A stretch of 13,838 nt of DNA, taken from Chryseobacterium gleum. GTDB taxonomy: Bacteria; Bacteroidota; Bacteroidia; Flavobacteriales_C; GCA-002722245. The stretch lies in contig CAMDPJ010000034.1 in the NCBI GenBank assembly GCA_945903925.1, forward strand, positions 1 through 13,838. Reading direction: 5' to 3'. This document shows positions 13,707 through 13,838 of this stretch, in pieces. Each line of letters begins with the position of its first letter. Positions within the stretch are counted from its first letter, which is position 1. The notes under the pieces were generated by a model that searched no databases, was not told the DNA's origin, and worked only from the letters and a program-made list of their open reading frames with translations. The translations under genes and the position numbers were made by a program.

Positions 13707-13838
13707 GTGAACGAAGCACTAAACCCTAATAACGAAAAATTAAGCTCTACCGAAAAGGAATTTGAAAAAGTTCTAAGGCCTAAGCATTTTGATGATTTTG
13801 CCGGACAGCGCAGCGTGTTGGATAATTTAGATGTTTTT
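13707..13838 (+). CDS. ruvB: Holliday junction branch migration helicase RuvB, N-terminal part (3' end outside window)
   Basis: RuvB is the AAA+ motor that, with RuvA, drives branch migration of Holliday junctions in recombination repair. Only 44 codons are present, starting with GTG at 13707 (M-N-E-A-L-N-P-N-N-E-K-L). An in-frame TGA at 13695 and the lack of any ATG in this frame make GTG the likely start. After a variable N-terminus comes the RuvB signature E-F-E-K-V-L-R-P-K-H-F-D-D-F-A-G-Q (residues 18-34) followed by NLDVF (40-44). The Walker A motif would lie just beyond the window, so the call rests on the N-terminal signature alone. It is separated from coxA by a terminator and has its own candidate promoter. 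From memory, ruvB beside the oxidase genes recurs in Bacteroidota. Confidence 0.85.
   Translation, partial: MNEALNPNNEKLSSTEKEFEKVLRPKHFDDFAGQRSVLDNLDVF

Overview
The window reads as a chromosomal segment from an aerobic Bacteroidota (Bacteroidetes) bacterium. Four things point there. It holds a complete alternative complex III operon (actABCDEF) followed directly by coxB-coxA. There are TAnnTTTG-type promoter elements. Leaders are A-rich with little Shine-Dalgarno signal. The proteins have the sequence character of that phylum, and the base composition is AT-rich (about 40% G+C by eye). I cannot place it below phylum or class from sequence alone.

Layout, left to right. Bases 1-986 are the 3' part of infB (translation initiation factor IF-2), closed by a rho-independent terminator (about 1008-1040). 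Next is a near-perfect long palindrome (1054-1156) in the gap between two convergent genes. Bases 1170-1583 on the minus strand encode a small secreted SPOR-domain protein. A divergent, AT-rich 353-base region (1584-1936) carries the likely promoter of the respiratory operon. Bases 1937-13534 are eight tightly spaced plus-strand genes, actA-actB-actC-actD-actE-actF-coxB-coxA, with gaps of only 14-34 bases and a strong terminator at 13551-13581. A second repeat element, two arrays of a 7-base unit in inverted orientation, lies at 13586-13700. The GTG-started 5' end of ruvB runs off the right edge.

How the genes work together. ActC and ActF are multi-span membrane subunits, with ActC the main candidate for quinol oxidation. 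Electrons pass through the iron-sulfur clusters of ActB to the c-type hemes of ActA and ActE, and then to CuA in CoxB and the heme a/heme a3-CuB centre in CoxA. ActD is a small membrane accessory subunit. The single operon fits the known physical supercomplex of ACIII with an aa3-type oxidase in Bacteroidota. Oxidase subunits III/IV and a free cytochrome c are not encoded in the window.

The coding content is mostly conserved core metabolism, and I do not see an undescribed defence or mobile system. The points most worth a second look are the helical insertion inside the CoxB CuA domain, the extra cytochrome c domain at the N-terminus of ActA (six heme motifs in all), the two structured intergenic repeats, and possible regulatory palindromes upstream of actA.
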